A DNA stretch of 64,000 nucleotides from Saururus chinensis. Taxonomy: Eukaryota > Streptophyta > Magnoliopsida > Piperales > Saururaceae. The translations under genes were made by a program, and so were the position numbers. The notes under the pieces were generated by a model. The model did not search any database. It was not told the DNA's origin and was given only the letters and a program-made list of their open reading frames with translations. Within the stretch, counting starts at the first letter, position 1; each line of letters begins with the position of its first letter. Location of the stretch: contig CP141147.1 in NCBI GenBank assembly GCA_035235625.1, positions 26,518,756 to 26,582,755 of the forward strand, in the 5' to 3' direction. Below, piece after piece: positions 12,176 to 25,269 of the stretch.

Positions 12176-12425
12176 ACATACAACGCTCTCAACAGAGCAT
12201 CAAACGTCTGGGCTTACACAGCACACAGACCAAATCAGAAACATACGTCGCTCTCAGCAGAGCATCAGACGTTTGGGCTTCATACAGCACGCAGACAAAG
12301 TCAGAAATGTACATCGCTCTCAACAGAGCATCAATCGTCTGGGCTTATACAGCACGCAGACCAAATCAAAACAACATCGCTCTCAGCAGAGCATCAGATG
12401 TCCGGTGCCCTATACAGCACACAGA
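12176..12425 (-). repeat. Tandem array d in LTR C copy 1 (about 63-65-bp unit)
   Basis: Four units, each with GCTCTCAGCAGAGCATCA followed by a GTCTGGGC and a CAGCACGCAGACCAAATC stretch. The core GCTCT/AGAGC is an inverted repeat with a four-base loop. Confidence 0.9.
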
Positions 12426-13154
12426 CAACATCCCGCAGGATAAACACCATGGCAAGACATGATAAATGCTCGGCCGACTCATTAGCGGCCAGCTCAAACA
12501 CGGAACTTAATCCGTCGAACCCTCAGGTCTCAAACTCACAACGCTATCATTAGTTGTGCTTATAATTCAAGTTTGAATTAAGTATATTATGCGGTACAAT
12601 TATGCCACACAAACTCACAGTCCTCGACTGGTCAAACTGAAGCTGAGCCCAATCCGAAACCCAAGTTCGTCAGGGCAGCAGACTTCACTTACCCGTCCAC
12701 ATCATGGACAAAACTCATCGTACAACAAACCCTTACAGTCTTACACACTTCGCCATCCATCTTATGGCCAAATCCTCTTACACTGACATCCTCAAATAAT
12801 GCTCCTCAGAGCCAACCCAGTTGTTGCCCTCTTACTTATATCTCACTTATTATACTTATTTTTCACTTCATAATCTGTACGTTATGTTTGTACAATTATG
12901 AACACTCTTACTGTCTGACAAATGCCCAACACACAATCCACCCCAAACTGATCCATTCTAATCCTTGCCCGCCATACTCATATCCTCTGTCATACGCTTA
13001 CACAACCGCATCCAAGACCAGACTAAGCATCTGTCATCTCTTACTGTCCATCGCCCATACCTCTGCCCACAAACACATACGCACATCCAAAGCATAGGCA
13101 AAATGCCATCATACATACGTATGTCTCACACATACGTACAACATACACATACGG

Positions 13155-13545
13155 TCATACATACATAACTTACAAACATGCACGCTAGCCATCACTAGCA
13201 CATGCATACTTTCATACATATGTCAAACATGCACGCTAGCCATCACTAGCACATGCATATATCAAACGTACATGCTAGTCATCACTAGTACATGCACACA
13301 CATTCATACATACTTCAAACATGCATGCTAGCCATCACTAGCACATGCATAGACATTCATACATACTCCAAACATGCACGCTAGCCATCACTAGCACATG
13401 CATAATTCATACATACTCCAAACATGCACGCTAGCCATCACTAGCGCATGCATACACATTCATACAAACTTCAACATGCACGCTAGCCATCACTAGCACA
13501 TGCATAACCCATTCGTAGCATACTGACATATTTGCTAGCCATCGC
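13155..13545 (-). repeat. Tandem array e in LTR C copy 1 (about 50-bp unit, about 8 units)
   Basis: About eight units centred on GCTAGCCATCACTAGC between palindromic ATGCAT/GTGCAC-like arms. Copy 2 of the LTR has only about four units, so the array has changed length since the copies separated. Confidence 0.9.
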
Positions 13546-15422
13546 CAGCGCATACATAATCCGCATCCATAAAACATGCATACGTCTCATGCATATCAAT
13601 CATACCATACAATCATGCTTACACGCACCTCATGCAATCGGATCGTTACTTAACATCCAAGCATGGAATCATACAATCCTAGCATGCTGCTACTCATTCA
13701 AAGCATGCTTCATGAATTTACGAGTTCAAAGCTCCCCTACCTCGTAATCATGACGTTCGATGGCGAGCACACGACGGTGGCAGCGTCGGTGGCGGAGTTG
13801 GCGGTCAAAACTGTTGCCTGGCTGAGAGAGCTGTTGTCCCGAGGGTTTTAGGATGCGCCGGAACTGGTCACGGCCAAACAGGGTGTCAGAAATCAATGCG
13901 GTAAAACCCGCGATCCACGGCGGCACACTAGGGTGGCCGGGAGAAATATCGTGCCAACATAAGTGGCGGTGCGATCAGATGTCAAAGGTGTACACTCTAA
14001 AGATCGGCCGGTGGCTAAAACGTGCTCAGCCGGCCACAAAGACATCGAAATCGGCCGTGGACAGCACCCAACGGCAACGATTCTGATCAACAAAGGCCCA
14101 CATAAGGGCGGAGAGCGTGGAGCAATGCTCGAGAATCAAAGGAGAGGTGGAGGACGGCTCTAGTGGTCAACTCCACTCGGTGGCAAAGCCAACCGATGGT
14201 TAGGCGGCACGAATGCGGCGCCTAAACCCAGAAGTACACGCGTGGCTACATGTGCACGCGGCCTAAAGGAGCGGGGGAGAGGGCTGAAAAGAGGCAACCC
14301 AGGGCCCACAAAATCCAACAGGGCTAAGGCCCTAACGGTGGCCAATCTAAGCGGCGACATCGCTGATCGCCACCCACAACCAATACCCATGGTGCGGGCG
14401 GCTGTGCCTCTCGCACGGTATAGGGCAATGACAAGCGGCCCATTCCGGGCGGAGTGTATAATTGGGTCAATCAGGGCTGACCCTCACTGTCGCCGAGCCG
14501 GGGTAGAGCCCACGATGGCCAAATGGCCCATAACTCGCCGATGCCAACGACCCGAGACGCACCCAAAGCGTCTAATCGGGCGGAGCAAGGCAATAGGGGC
14601 GAGGCGGGGTCGGAAACAGCAACCCCCTACCGACACTGGGTCGAGGTAGGCTGGACGGAGCCCATCCGGTGGCCGGACGACGATCGGAAACACACCGGCG
14701 TCCAAAACATCCCACGGACAGTGAGAAGCAAATAGTAACAAAAACCAGACCAAAAGATCGGTAGCTCACCACGGAGCGAAGAAAGCATGGCGGCGGCTCC
14801 AGCTAGTGTCTATGGGTTCCTAGCGGCCAACTAAACATAAGTCTAGTTGAGAGCGGCAGCAAACGATGTCAAAATCGTACACCCATAATGCAAAAACGGG
14901 ATTGAAGGAGAGAAAACCCGAAAAAAAGTTCGGTACCTCGTGGAGGAGCGAAGAGGCCGTGGTGGCGGTCATAGCCGGTACCTATGGACTCGTGGCGGTG
15001 AGGCAAAGCGGATCCTGACAAGAACCACCAGAATCCAACGACGGAGGAGGGAGAACAGAGCAACCAGATATGCCCTCGGGTTTTCTCTTCTCCTCTCTGG
15101 ACGTCATTTTTTCCTTCTGTAAGTTTCTGGAACGAAACTTACTGAAGATGGCTTTATAAGCCGTGATTTTACTATTCACCTTTTTTATTTTTACATCTAT
15201 GTCCCCAATGCGCGTTAACTCACTGGTTACGCGCTATAGCTCCAAACTTCGCGCTGTAAGCGCGCAGCGAGGCCTGTGGCCCACGACTAAGCCCCACACC
15301 CAACTCTATGGGTATAAATACGAAGGAAATACACAAATACATATATGCTGAAACGTCACATTTTCCTTCCGAAAATGACCAAAAAAATCCCAAAAAATCG
15401 TAGAAAAATCAGGGACCTTACA

Positions 15423-15875
15423 AAAGGGACGTTGTTTGTGATATCCACTTTGGATTGAAATAACCATATATACCAAATTGCTTGTGCTATCGGAGAAAGA
15501 GAGAATAATGATGAATGGGTTGGGTCCTTGTGCATTTGGAAACCCAGCTTGGTTATTTGAAGGGTCTTGTGATAATTTCTATTTGGCACATAACAATAAC
15601 ATCACAAGTTGCTAGATATTTTCCATATGCCGCACATGGATAGTGTGTATTTCACATATCTCAAAACATGTTTGCATATTTTAAAGACAGAGGTTTGAAC
15701 AGTAACTTCTTCAAGGTAGCCAAGGCAACAATGGTTGAGACATATATTGAAGAAATAGTTATCATTGAGGAGAAAAACCCCGAGGCCCACAAATGATTAA
15801 CAGAAATTGATAAGGCAAAGTGGGTTAGTGCATACTTTTCATGAGAAGGTACAACATTGTCATGTCCAACCCATG
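15423..15875 (+). pseudogene. Mutator-like transposase (MULE-1), fragment b
   Basis: This continues fragment a. The frame (with shifts) gives TLFVISTLD, then near 15625-15790 FPYAAHGYCVFHISQNMFAY, a stretch with VAKATMVETYIEEI, NPEAHKWLTEIDKAKWVSAY, and finally the lead-in to the C-terminal part. This order matches the central and distal catalytic domain of MULE transposases. It breaks off at the CCATG duplication of the family A LTR and resumes at 21146 with EVFNGMIKEQRHLPIV. Stops and frameshifts show it is inactive. Confidence 0.8.
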
Positions 15876-16787
15876 CATAACGCCCCAACCCAAGACAGGG
15901 TCCAAAAAATTTCTAATAAAATTTCTTTTTCTTTCCTTAAGCCAGGAATCACATCTGTGTGCGAGAGGTACAACATTCGTCTACGCACTATGGAGCTTCA
16001 AAGCTTCTTATACGCAAACTCACGTTGTAACGACCACATACACACAACGAAATTACATAGTTCTTCGCGTGTAAATCAGAATAAAACTTATTATTATAAT
16101 TAATTTAGATCGGACCAATGTTGCCTTGTCGTTGATTGCCTACATACGTACTGGATATTATTCCAATACGATCAGATCCAAACGTAGTTCTGCCTACCGG
16201 CTACTACATACATCAGACATCACAAAATTATATACGTTAAAATACATATATACTAATATTCAATCAGAGTTATATAGAAAATGATAAAATACCGGCAATA
16301 CACATCTCGCTTTTTATAGAGTCGAGTACCACATGACCACCACATGCCTCGCTATGCCCTAGAGCAAATCTAGTGCATACACATGTCTAGCTCTATCATT
16401 GAGCCGAGACCGAACAACACACACCACATGTCTCGCTCTACCCTAAATCAAGATGGAACATAACAAGTCACAGCACAGCAAATTAGAACACAAAGGATCA
16501 AAGCATAACATGACACTTCAGATCATATCAGATAAAGCATTACAAAGTAATTCGAATCAGAACATATTAAATCATAATAATTCATACATCTTAATTAGTA
16601 CATTAATATCACTAATTAATATGTGTAAGCATATAAATAATTTAACATCCTAAGTTAACTACTTAGGATGTATATGTATTCTCATACAAAAGATCAAGTA
16701 TACTTACCTATAGAAGACATTGGAAGCGGCAGTGTTTAGCGTTGTTTGTTTCTTCAAAGCGTCCTCTTTTTAGATGCAGATATGGCA

Positions 16788-19700
16788 GGTAGTGTAAGGA
16801 CTCTCATCTCTAAACCGGTTTTTGTTTTCTTTTAATTATCGGTTATCGTGAGGTTAACACACTTTCTGATTTATTCGGTAGTTTCAAAGATAAATAGTAT
16901 TTATGATAGTTTTAATCAAAATTAAACTTTAAGATTAATGGTTTTAAGTGATTTTGAATCAAATATGAATTTTTGGGATTTTTTAGAATTTTTACTATTT
17001 TCCCAAAAATTAGGGTTTTGGCGGGACCCCTGTAGGCCCCACCGTCAAAATTTTAGTTTTTGGACCAAATAGACCCAAACATCAACTTAAGGTTATACAA
17101 AAAATTTTAGAATTTTCTCAGATTTAATTAGTGCTCAAATTTGTAAAATGCACATTTTTAGCCTATTTTTTCTATTTACACCCCACAACTTACCCATACA
17201 CACCCCAAAGCTTATTATAAAAGGCCAAACCTGAGCCATTCCCATTTTGGGAATAGGTTGAGGAGGAGAGGTCAGGCCTAATCCCCAATTAGGCTCGGAT
17301 TAGAAGGTGTTTAAGGTTTTCAAGAAGGGTGACCATCAAATCCAAGTCTAATCAAGGGATAAGGTAATGGACTTTTGAAATTTCAGTCTTTCTATGGTAA
17401 AACTCTTGATTTTGTGGTTTATTTTGAATGGGGTTACTTGATTTAGTATTCTAATGACATGATTAGAAAATAAAAATCTTTAATCCCAATTTCATAGGGT
17501 TTTATCTTCTTATAATGTGGTTTAGCATTCTGGAAGTCATGGTGGACTTTTAATAGTATTTAGGTTGTTAGATGGTGATTTAAAGTGTTATCAATGGAGT
17601 TTCAGATTGAAAATTCAAAAGGAAGAAGATGGTCGTTTCTGCATTGTTGGCGTTCAAACAGCCCTTCTGGGCGTTCGAACGGCAACACTGTCGGATCGAC
17701 AGATTTCCAGTTTAACCGATCGAACGGCCTCTTAGGCGTTCGAAAGGCAAAACCGTAAATTCAAAATTTTCCTGTTTGGCTTTTCGAACGGCCCTTCTAG
17801 GCGTTCAAATGGCTACACAATAGAATGTTGTTCAATTTGTTTGATGTTTATTTTGGTGATTCCACTTTAGCTTGCTAATTTCCTATGAATATGGAGTGTT
17901 TTGAGCTATATTTTACTACTGAAAAGGCATGTCATTGAGGTTATGAAGTTGAAGTATACATTTAAGAGATTTGTGGAATGACTTGTGGTTTGTGGTATGA
18001 TGTTGGAATTGTCATCTTGAAGTTATGAATGGATCATTCTCTATGGTTAAGTATATTTTCAGTAGGACTACAACCTATTAATGGACTGATTTGTCATGAT
18101 AGAATGTGGTTAGTTGATGTATGAATGTTGGTGAATGTCATGGCTTAAAGATGAAGTGAATGATCTTATATGTGTTTAGCCTTTGTGGTTGAGCTTTGAT
18201 TTGAGTTATGATTTCAATGATTCTTCTTCTATGATTTCCGCTGGAATTCATGATTAGATGTTAATTCACATGTGTAGTGTGGTAGTGAGTTAATTTCAAG
18301 CATGTTGAAATGCATTGAGTGAAGTGCTTCTACAAGGTACACACACACATGTGGAGATTAATGATGATGTAGAAGCATGATATTATGATTAAGAATGATG
18401 CATTAGGGGCTGATGAGAGCACTTATCATGGATTAGAATTCATGTATGTCTTGCCCACGTATGTACCATGCATGCATCATGAAAATGGATTTCCAATTGA
18501 GGCTTTATTGAGGTTAATCGAATTTGACCAATTGGATGCAATGTGGAAAATTGTGTGCCGGATTGATCAGTCGTGGATTAATCGAAACTTGATTGGTCTG
18601 AAAGGACATGTTTTGATTTGAGTTCATGTGTAGAACGAGTGCACTCCCCGGGTTGAGTCTAGAGAAATGGAATTATGTGGGGACAAGTTGTGTACTTGTC
18701 TTGCGGATGTGATATTGTTATTATGAGTGTCATCTGGACCCTGAGAATCTAGTGTAGTATGCCGTGTGCACCCGCTACCACGTGTTTTAGGGTTTCCTGT
18801 GTGGGAACTCGGGCTCTCCCCTCTGCAGGAAATGTCCCTTGGCGAACACCCCTGCTCTAGATTCTTTGTGTGAGAATGGGACATCCTTGGCCAGGATTGT
18901 CCAGGGCGAGCAGCTTTAGGGATTGACAACCCCGAACTTTCTTTAATTCTTGTGCAGAATTGTGGACCATGACACGCCTTCGTGGCCTTGTTTGTGTTCC
19001 CGTCTGTGTGACACTAAATTGTGATTACTCCTTGATGGAGGTTGATATGATGTGATGCATGATAGGATATGTATGTTAGAGATACATTTCATGCAGGTTG
19101 ACATGATATGATGCATGATTGGATATGTATGTTAGAGATACATTTCATGCAGGTTGTTACGATATGATGCATGATATGATATGTATGTTAGAGATACTTT
19201 TCATACAGGATGATATGTTGATGCATGATGGAATATGATGTTAGAGATACATTCATGTAGGTTGTTATGATGTGAATGACACTATGTGGATCATGCATTA
19301 TGACGCAGGTTTAGGTGATGTGTTTGTGCGATCAGAAAATGATGCACCTTGTCAATCTTAAATCTGAATAAGTTTATTGTTATGCTATCGTATTTCCGAT
19401 GATGATAGTTATATTAAAAACCATTGCTGAGTTTGTTAAACTCACCCCTCTTTCTTGTGTTTTTGCTTTGGGGTTGCGTGGTGCAACACACAGACAAACA
19501 GGATCTCCTCTTTGAGGAAAGATAGGAGATGACTTAGATGTCATCGTAGAGATTCTTATGTGACTTATTTCCCTTGGTTTATGCTTTATGTTTAGAACCT
19601 TTGTGTAGGATTCTCTATTGAATTTATGTCACATTTTACAGTTGTGTTGCTTAAGACCTGTTTTGAGCCAGTGTGGGCTATGTTTGACTAAGCATGTGGG

Positions 19701-19931
19701 TTTGAGATTAGTTGTTTACTTTGTGTTAAGCAACTCTCTTTTTCTCTTCTACTTATTTACTCTTGCTCAAAGTGGAATGTGTGTACTCCGTAATTCTGTT
19801 AAGTCGCCCGTAGTTAGGGTTAAGTCTTCCGCTAAATCGTTTCTTAATTTCCCTTCGTCGCCCCTGTGCACTTGACTGGCCCCTGGACTGGGTTCGGCTC
19901 GGGTCGGGCATCACCGGGGCGTGACAGGTAG
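16788..19931 (+). mobile_element. Family B solo LTR, copy 1 (GGTAG duplication)
   Basis: The element is 16793-19926 (3134 bp), starting TGTAAGGACTCTC and ending CACCGGGGCGTGACA, with GGTAG at 16788-16792 and 19927-19931. A TATA box (ATTATAAAAGG) is at about 17214-17224. Quasi-repeated words such as GGCGTTCGAACGGC occur at 17640-17820. A five-unit tandem array lies at about 19038-19262, and GCTGAGTTTGTTAAACTCACC near 19430 parallels the hairpin motif of families C and E. No coding region is recognised; the plus-strand frames at 18385-18621 and 19618-19875 resemble nothing and lack conservation in copy 2. It sits inside family A copy 2, so it is younger. Confidence 0.87.
19038..19262 (+). repeat. 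Tandem array in LTR B copy 1 (about 55-bp unit)
   Basis: About four to five degenerate units, each with GATGCATGATAGGATATG and GTATGTTAGAGATACATTTC. GTAT...ATAC is a short inverted repeat, and TGCATGA near the start pairs in principle with TTTCATGCA at the end of the unit. Confidence 0.85.
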
Positions 19932-21145
19932 AATCTCCTTCAAAGTAGGCAAACGTAGCATTTCTTAGCTTAGAGATATTCCTTAATTTTTGTACTCAAA
20001 GTTGACGTATAGAACACCCTCTTTTTGGAGACATCTTTCTCCTTCCGTGCTTGTGAACTATGGACGAAGTCTCCCCTTAGCTCAGGGATGCCTCTCTTAC
20101 TAGGTGGTGGAGGACAGAGCATCCCCAACTCTGGATTGTTTCTCTCGTTGTGACCCGGCAACTGCCAAAAGAACCTCGTCTTATTCGTGGCCCATTTTTC
20201 TTTCTCCGATGCTCGAGGATGACGGGTAGGGCCTCACCTTATAACAGGGTCTTTCCTCCTCATATAGTCTTCAACTTGAAGATATAACCCCTCCATTGCT
20301 TAGAGCACACTCGATTTAGTCAAGAACACCTCTTGAACGGACTAAATCAGAGTTAGGATGCTCAGAAACAGAGAAAAAGAAGTTTGTTGGCGCTCGAGGA
20401 CAACGAATAGGACGTCTCTTTCTCTTAAGGCATTTTCTCCTTATACAATCTCCAACTCAAAGAAAGGACCGCTCCATTACATAGAGCACGCTCGATTTAC
20501 TTAAGAACGCCTCTTGAACGGCCTTAATCGGACTCAGAATGCTAAAAAATAGAGGAAAATGAAGTTATGTATGAAAAACAGCTGAAAATGGGATATAAAT
20601 AGGCCTAAGCCAACCAGAAAACCTGTTGGGCCACCTTTTATAACCTGTGGCGCCGCACCGCACCGTGTCAAACCGCGGCGCCCGCCATTACGCACTATGC
20701 ATGACGCCTGTGAGCAGTGACTATGCATCGCAGCCACGCGTTATGTGCACCGTGCTCGTGCACGCCTCATTTTTTATTTATTTTTCTCTTGTTTTTTTTC
20801 TTTTTCTTCTTTTTCCAAACATGCGTATCTTTCAACTCTGGATTCGGATTCACGCGTTCTTGGTACCGTTGAACTTGTATCGATGAGCCCTTCAATACTA
20901 ACCCACTTAAAGCATTATATTGTGCTCTTTTCAAGTGGCTCCCACTTATTTTCCACGCTTCTTGAAGTCATAAATTATGGTCCCGACCTCTGTTTCGCTC
21001 ATTCTTTAATTCGTTACGCTTGTTTTTTCGAGTTCTACTCATATACAGAGGTTTCAACCTTTGAAACCTTCTAAGACTCATTGAAAGGTTATATAATTTC
21101 TCTAGCCCCAAAGGCTAAACGTAATTAAAAAAGCGGGGTGTTACA

Positions 21146-21830
21146 CCATGAGGTCTTCAATGGAATGATTAAGGAGCAGCGACACCTCCCCATTGTTATA
21201 ATTATTGAGGTCATCTTTTCGAAGGCTTAAGAGATGCAGTACAAGCATGGATTTGGGGCAAAGAATTGGATGGGCTACTTGACAAAATTCGTTAAACGTA
21301 ACATTCAGAAGCGTAATGAAGCAGTAAGGGGTATGATGTGTTATATCATAAGTAGCCATGAGGTATTGACTAAGTCTGAAAGAGGTGATGATCAAGTCGA
21401 CCTTCTATCAAAGACTTGTCCTTAAGGAAAGTTTCAATAAATAGAGTTACCTTGTGAACATGCATTGGCGATATGTAGTTACCGAAGACTTAATTATGAG
21501 ACTATTGCTCTTCTTTCTACAAAATAGAAACATATAAACAAATCTATAGCAAGGGAGTATATCTAGTCCTTAAACAAAAAAGATGAGACACTTTTGATGA
21601 TGTGAAGAACCTTAAGTTGAGGCCTCCCAAGGAGAAGGAATGACTGGGAAGGATCAAAAAGACTTAGATAATTTTCAAGGTGAAGAAAAAAGAAGAGTAC
21701 AATGTCGTAAGTGGAAATAGTATGGTCACTATAGCAATACTTGTACCATAGTTATGAGAGAAGACCATGCCAAATGCCTAGGTCTAGCTCCACCCCCACC
21801 TCCACCTCCTCCTCATGCACATCATGCAAT
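21146..21830 (+). pseudogene. Mutator-like transposase (MULE-1), fragment c: C-terminal SWIM and zinc knuckle
   Basis: The frame resumes with EVFNGMIKEQRHLPIV, typical of the end of MULE catalytic domains. Near 21450-21480 follows LPCEHALAICSY, the second half of a SWIM-type zinc finger (C-x-H); the first cysteine lies near 21419. Around 21630 a PPKEKE-like linker appears, and near 21700-21745 a knuckle of the form CRKW..YGHYSNTC. The tail is a short proline run (about 21790-21815). In-frame stops occur in the SWIM region and before the knuckle, so the protein is not made. The order SWIM, linker, knuckle is the usual C-terminus of plant MuDR-type transposases. Confidence 0.82.
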
Positions 21831-22469
21831 TTCTATATAAGGCTCATAGCTAGTCAACAAGCGAGGGGTTAAAATAGTTAGGAGGAACCTTAATCCAAGT
21901 CCAAACGTAGAAAAGCTTATCCCTCTAACTACAAAGAGGAAGAAAATGAGAGGCACGGCTGAGATCAATCCTTGTATAAATCAGCCCACATGTGCAAGTG
22001 AACAATAGAAGATGACAACTTTTAGTTGGAAATTGGCCATTAGTTATACACATTCAGCCTATGGACAACTCCCAACTAAGAGGTATTTGATATTGTATTA
22101 TTTTTTATACAATGTGGGGAGGTGTTTTGTGTGTGTAGTTTTTGTTACATATAACTTAAGTATAGGAAATTTTTGCTAGTACATGAAAAGAACACATAAA
22201 AAGTCATACTAGTGTAATACTATAGCCCTTTATTTTGTAATAGGAATGATTGCAACATGATCTAATACTTGTAGCAAAATGTTCCTTTGATCAATTTGTA
22301 TTGAATGTTAAAGATTGCATAATCTTTGTCTTGAATGTTAATGGCTGCATAATTTTGGTAATGCATATAGTGCAACTTGTATTATTGACTTTTCTATATT
22401 AGTTGTTGCAACATTGTGGGTGTCCAATTATCTCCATCACTAGGAGCTTCAATGTTGCAGCTGCACTAT
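21831..22469. other. MULE-1 interior between transposase and Ulp1-like gene
   Basis: No convincing frame on either strand. It should contain the C-terminal cysteine box of the Ulp1-like protease on the minus strand, because the protease frame enters from the right across LTR C copy 2, but I could not recognise a Q-x-N-x-x-D-C-G-like motif here. Confidence 0.5.
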
Positions 22470-24339
22470 TGTAAGGTCCCTGATTTTTCTACGATTTTCT
22501 GGGATTTTTCTGCCATTTTTCTGGTCATTTTCGGCAGGAAAATGTGATGTTTCAGCGTATGCGTATCTGTATATTTCCTCCGTATTTATACCCGTAGAGT
22601 CGGGTGTGGGGCTTAGTCGCGGGCCACGGGCCTCGCTACGCGCTTACGATGCGAATTTTGGAGGTTCGACGCGTAACCAGTGGGTTAACGCGCATTGGGG
22701 ACGTAGATATAAAAATTAAAAAGATTAACTATATACATCTTCCTCCCCATCCGTTTTCACAGAACCGACATCCAGAAAAACAGAAATGACGTCCAGTGAG
22801 TTTTTGAGAAAACCCGAGGGCATATCCGGTCGCTCCGTTCTCCCTCCTCCGATGTCGGATTTCGTTGATTCTTGTCAGGATCCGCTTTGCCTCACCGCCA
22901 CGAGTCCATAGGTACCGGCTATGACCGCCGCCACGGCCTCTTCGCTCCTCCACGAGGTACCGAACCTTTTTTCGGGTTTTTCTCTCCTTCAATCCCGTTT
23001 TTGCACTGTGGGTGTACGATTTTGACATCGTTTGCGGCCGCTCTCAACTAGACTTATGTTTAGTTGGCCGCTAGGAACCCATAGACACTGGCTGGAGCCG
23101 CCGCCATGCTTTTTTCGCTCCGTGGTGAGCTACCGATCTTTTGGTCGGGTTTTTGTTACTATTCACATCTCACTGTCCGTGGGATGTTTTGGACGCCGGT
23201 GTGTTTCCGGTTGTCGTCCGGCCACCGGTAGGACTCCATCTAGCCTACCTCGACCCGGTGTTGGTAGGGGGTTGCCGTTTTCGACCCCGCCTCGCCCCTA
23301 TTGCCATGCTCCGCCCAATTAGACGCTTTGGGTGCGTCTTGGGCCGTGGTCATCGGCGAGCCATATGCTATTTGGCCATTATGGGCTCTGCCCCGGCTCG
23401 GCGACAGTGAGGGTCAGCCCCACTTGGTCTAATTATATTACCGCTCGGAATGGGCCGCTTGTCATTTGCCCTATACCGTGCGAGATGCACAGCCGCCGCA
23501 CCATGGGTTTTGGTTGTGGGTGGCGATCGGCGATGTCGCCGCTTTGATTGGCCACAGCTAAGGGTCTTAGCCCTGTTGGCTTTTGTGGGCCTTGAGTCGC
23601 CTCATTTAAGCCATCTCCCCCGCCCTTTGGGCCGCGTGCGCATGTAGCCACGCGTGTACTTCTGGGTTTAGGCGCCGCATTCGTGCCGCCTAACCATCGG
23701 TTGGCTTTGCCACCGAGTGGAGTTGATCACTAGAGCCGTCCTCCACCTCTCCTTTGATTCTCGAGCGTTGCCCCACGCTCTCCGCCCATATGTGGGCCTT
23801 TGTTGACCAAAATCGTCGCCGTTGGGTGCTGTCCACGGCCGATTTCGATGTCTTGTGGCTGGCTGAGCACGTCTTAGCCACCGGCCGATCTTCAGGGTGT
23901 ACAGCCTTGACATCTGGTCGCACCGCCACTTATGTTGGCTTGACTTTTCTCCTGGCCGCCCTGGTGTGCCGCCGTGGATCGCGGGTTTTACCGCTTTGAG
24001 TTCTGACACTCTGTTTGGCCGTGATAGTTCCGGCTCATCCTAAAATCCTCGGGACAGCAGCTCTCTCAGCTAGGCAACGGTTTGACCGCCAACTCAGCCG
24101 CCGACGCTGCCACCATCGTGTGCTCGCCATCGAACGTCATGATTACGAGGTAGGGGAGCTTTGAACTCGTAAATTCATGAAGCATGCTTTGAATGAGTAG
24201 CAGCATGTTAGGATTGTATGATTCCATGCTTGGATGTTAAGTAACGATCCGATTGCATGAGGTGCGTGTAAGCATGATTGTATGGTATGATTGATATGCA
24301 TGAGATGTATGCATGTTTTATGGATGTGGATTATGTATG

Positions 24340-24530
24340 CGCTGGCGATGGCTAGCAAATATGTCAGTATGCTATGTATGGGTTATGCATGTGCTAGTGA
24401 TGGCTAGCGTGCATGTTTGAAGTATGTAAGAATGTGTGTGCACGTGCTAGTGATGGCTAGCGTGCACGTTTGACGTGTGTATGCATGTGCTAGTGATGGC
24501 TAGCATGCATGTTTGTAAGTTATGTATGTA
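24340..24530 (+). repeat. Tandem array e in LTR C copy 2 (about 4 units)
   Basis: Units centred on GCTAGTGATGGCTAGC (stem GCTAG/CTAGC, loop TGATGG). Outer arms change together between units, GTGCAC with GTGCAC in one and ATGCAT with ATGCAT in another. Confidence 0.9.
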
Positions 24531-25269
24531 TGACCGTATGTGTATGTTGTACGTATGTGTGAGACATACGTATGTATGATGGCTTTTGCCTATGCTTTGG
24601 ATGTGCGTATGTGTTTGTGGGCAGAGGTATGGGCGATGGACAGTAAGAGGTGACAGAAGCTCTGTCTGAATTTGGATGCGGTTGTGTAAGCGTATGACAG
24701 AGGATATGAGTATGACGGGCAAGGATTAGAATGGATCAGTTTGGGGTGGATTGTATGTTGGGCATTTGTCAGACAGTAAGAGTGTTCATAATTGTACAAG
24801 CATAACGTACAGATTATGAAGTGAAAAGTAAGTATAATAAGTGAGATATAAGTAAGAGGGCGACAACTGGGTTGGCTCTGAGGAGCGTTATTTGAGGATG
24901 TCAGTGTAAGAGGTTTTGGCCATAAGATGGATGGCGAAGTGTAAGACTGTAAGGGTTTGGTGTACGATGAGTTTTGTCCATGATGTGGACGGGTAAGTGA
25001 AGTCTGCTGCCCTGACGAACTTGGGTTTCGGATCGGGCTCAGCTTCAGTTTGACCAGTCGAGGACTGTGAGTTTGTGTGGCATAATTGTACCGCATAATA
25101 TATTTAATTCAAACTTGAATTATAAGCACAGCTAATGATAGCGTTGTGAGTTTGAGACCTGAGGGTTCGACGGATTAAGTTCCGTGTTTGTGCTGGCCGC
25201 TGATGAGTTGGCCGAGCATTTATCATGTCTTGCCATGGTGTTTATCCTGCGGGATGTTGTCTGTGTGCT

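Larger units (their letters stand above)
10558..15427 (-). mobile_element. Family C giant solo LTR, copy 1 (AAAGG duplication)
   Basis: The element occupies 10563-15422 (4860 bp). On the plus strand it reads TGTAACGCCCGAGATTTTTC at the left and GAAAAATCAGGGACCTTACA at the right; AAAGG flanks it at 10558-10562 and 15423-15427. The homologous copy 2 at 22470-27154 lies in opposite orientation with its own different duplication, so these are two independent insertions. I orient it minus because a TATA box (CTTATAAAGC, minus strand of 15151-15160) then lies about 270 bp from the start and the TACTGAGTAT hairpin motif (about 11045-11090) about 500 bp from the end. A GC-rich block (13720-15080) has overlapping open frames not conserved in frame between copies, so non-coding. 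Five tandem arrays are listed separately. Confidence 0.88.
15871..21150 (-). mobile_element. Family A solo LTR, copy 2, split by LTR B copy 1 (CCATG duplication)
   Basis: The element is 15876-21145, interrupted at 16788-19931 by LTR B copy 1; without it the LTR is about 2.13 kb. CCATG flanks both sides (15871-15875 and 21146-21150). On the minus strand it starts TGTAACACCCCGC at 21145 and ends GGGGCGTTATG at 15876, where TTACA has changed to TTATG. A minus-strand TATA box (TATAAAAGG, 20634-20642) sits about 500 bp from the start, after a GC-rich block (20640-20760). Short repeats with CACATGTCTCGCTCTA words lie at 16300-16450. It split the MULE-1 transposase, which reads on across it when removed. 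Confidence 0.83.

Noticed and set aside
13155..13545. Regularly spaced repeats that at first sight resemble a CRISPR array
   Set aside because: The units are tandem without unique spacers, contain internal inverted repeats and lie in a plant retrotransposon LTR.
14160..14770. Open frames up to 135 codons in the GC-rich part of LTR C copy 1 and equivalents in copy 2
   Set aside because: High GC lowers stop frequency; the frames overlap on both strands and are shifted between the two copies.
10563..15422. Reading the family C unit as a complete non-autonomous element (TRIM or LARD) with its own LTRs
   Set aside because: The two ends are not direct repeats of each other, and no primer-binding site or polypurine tract was seen at inner borders; a solo LTR fits better.
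15876..21145. Family A copy 2 as a plus-strand LTR
   Set aside because: The TATA box and upstream GC-rich block fit only the minus orientation.
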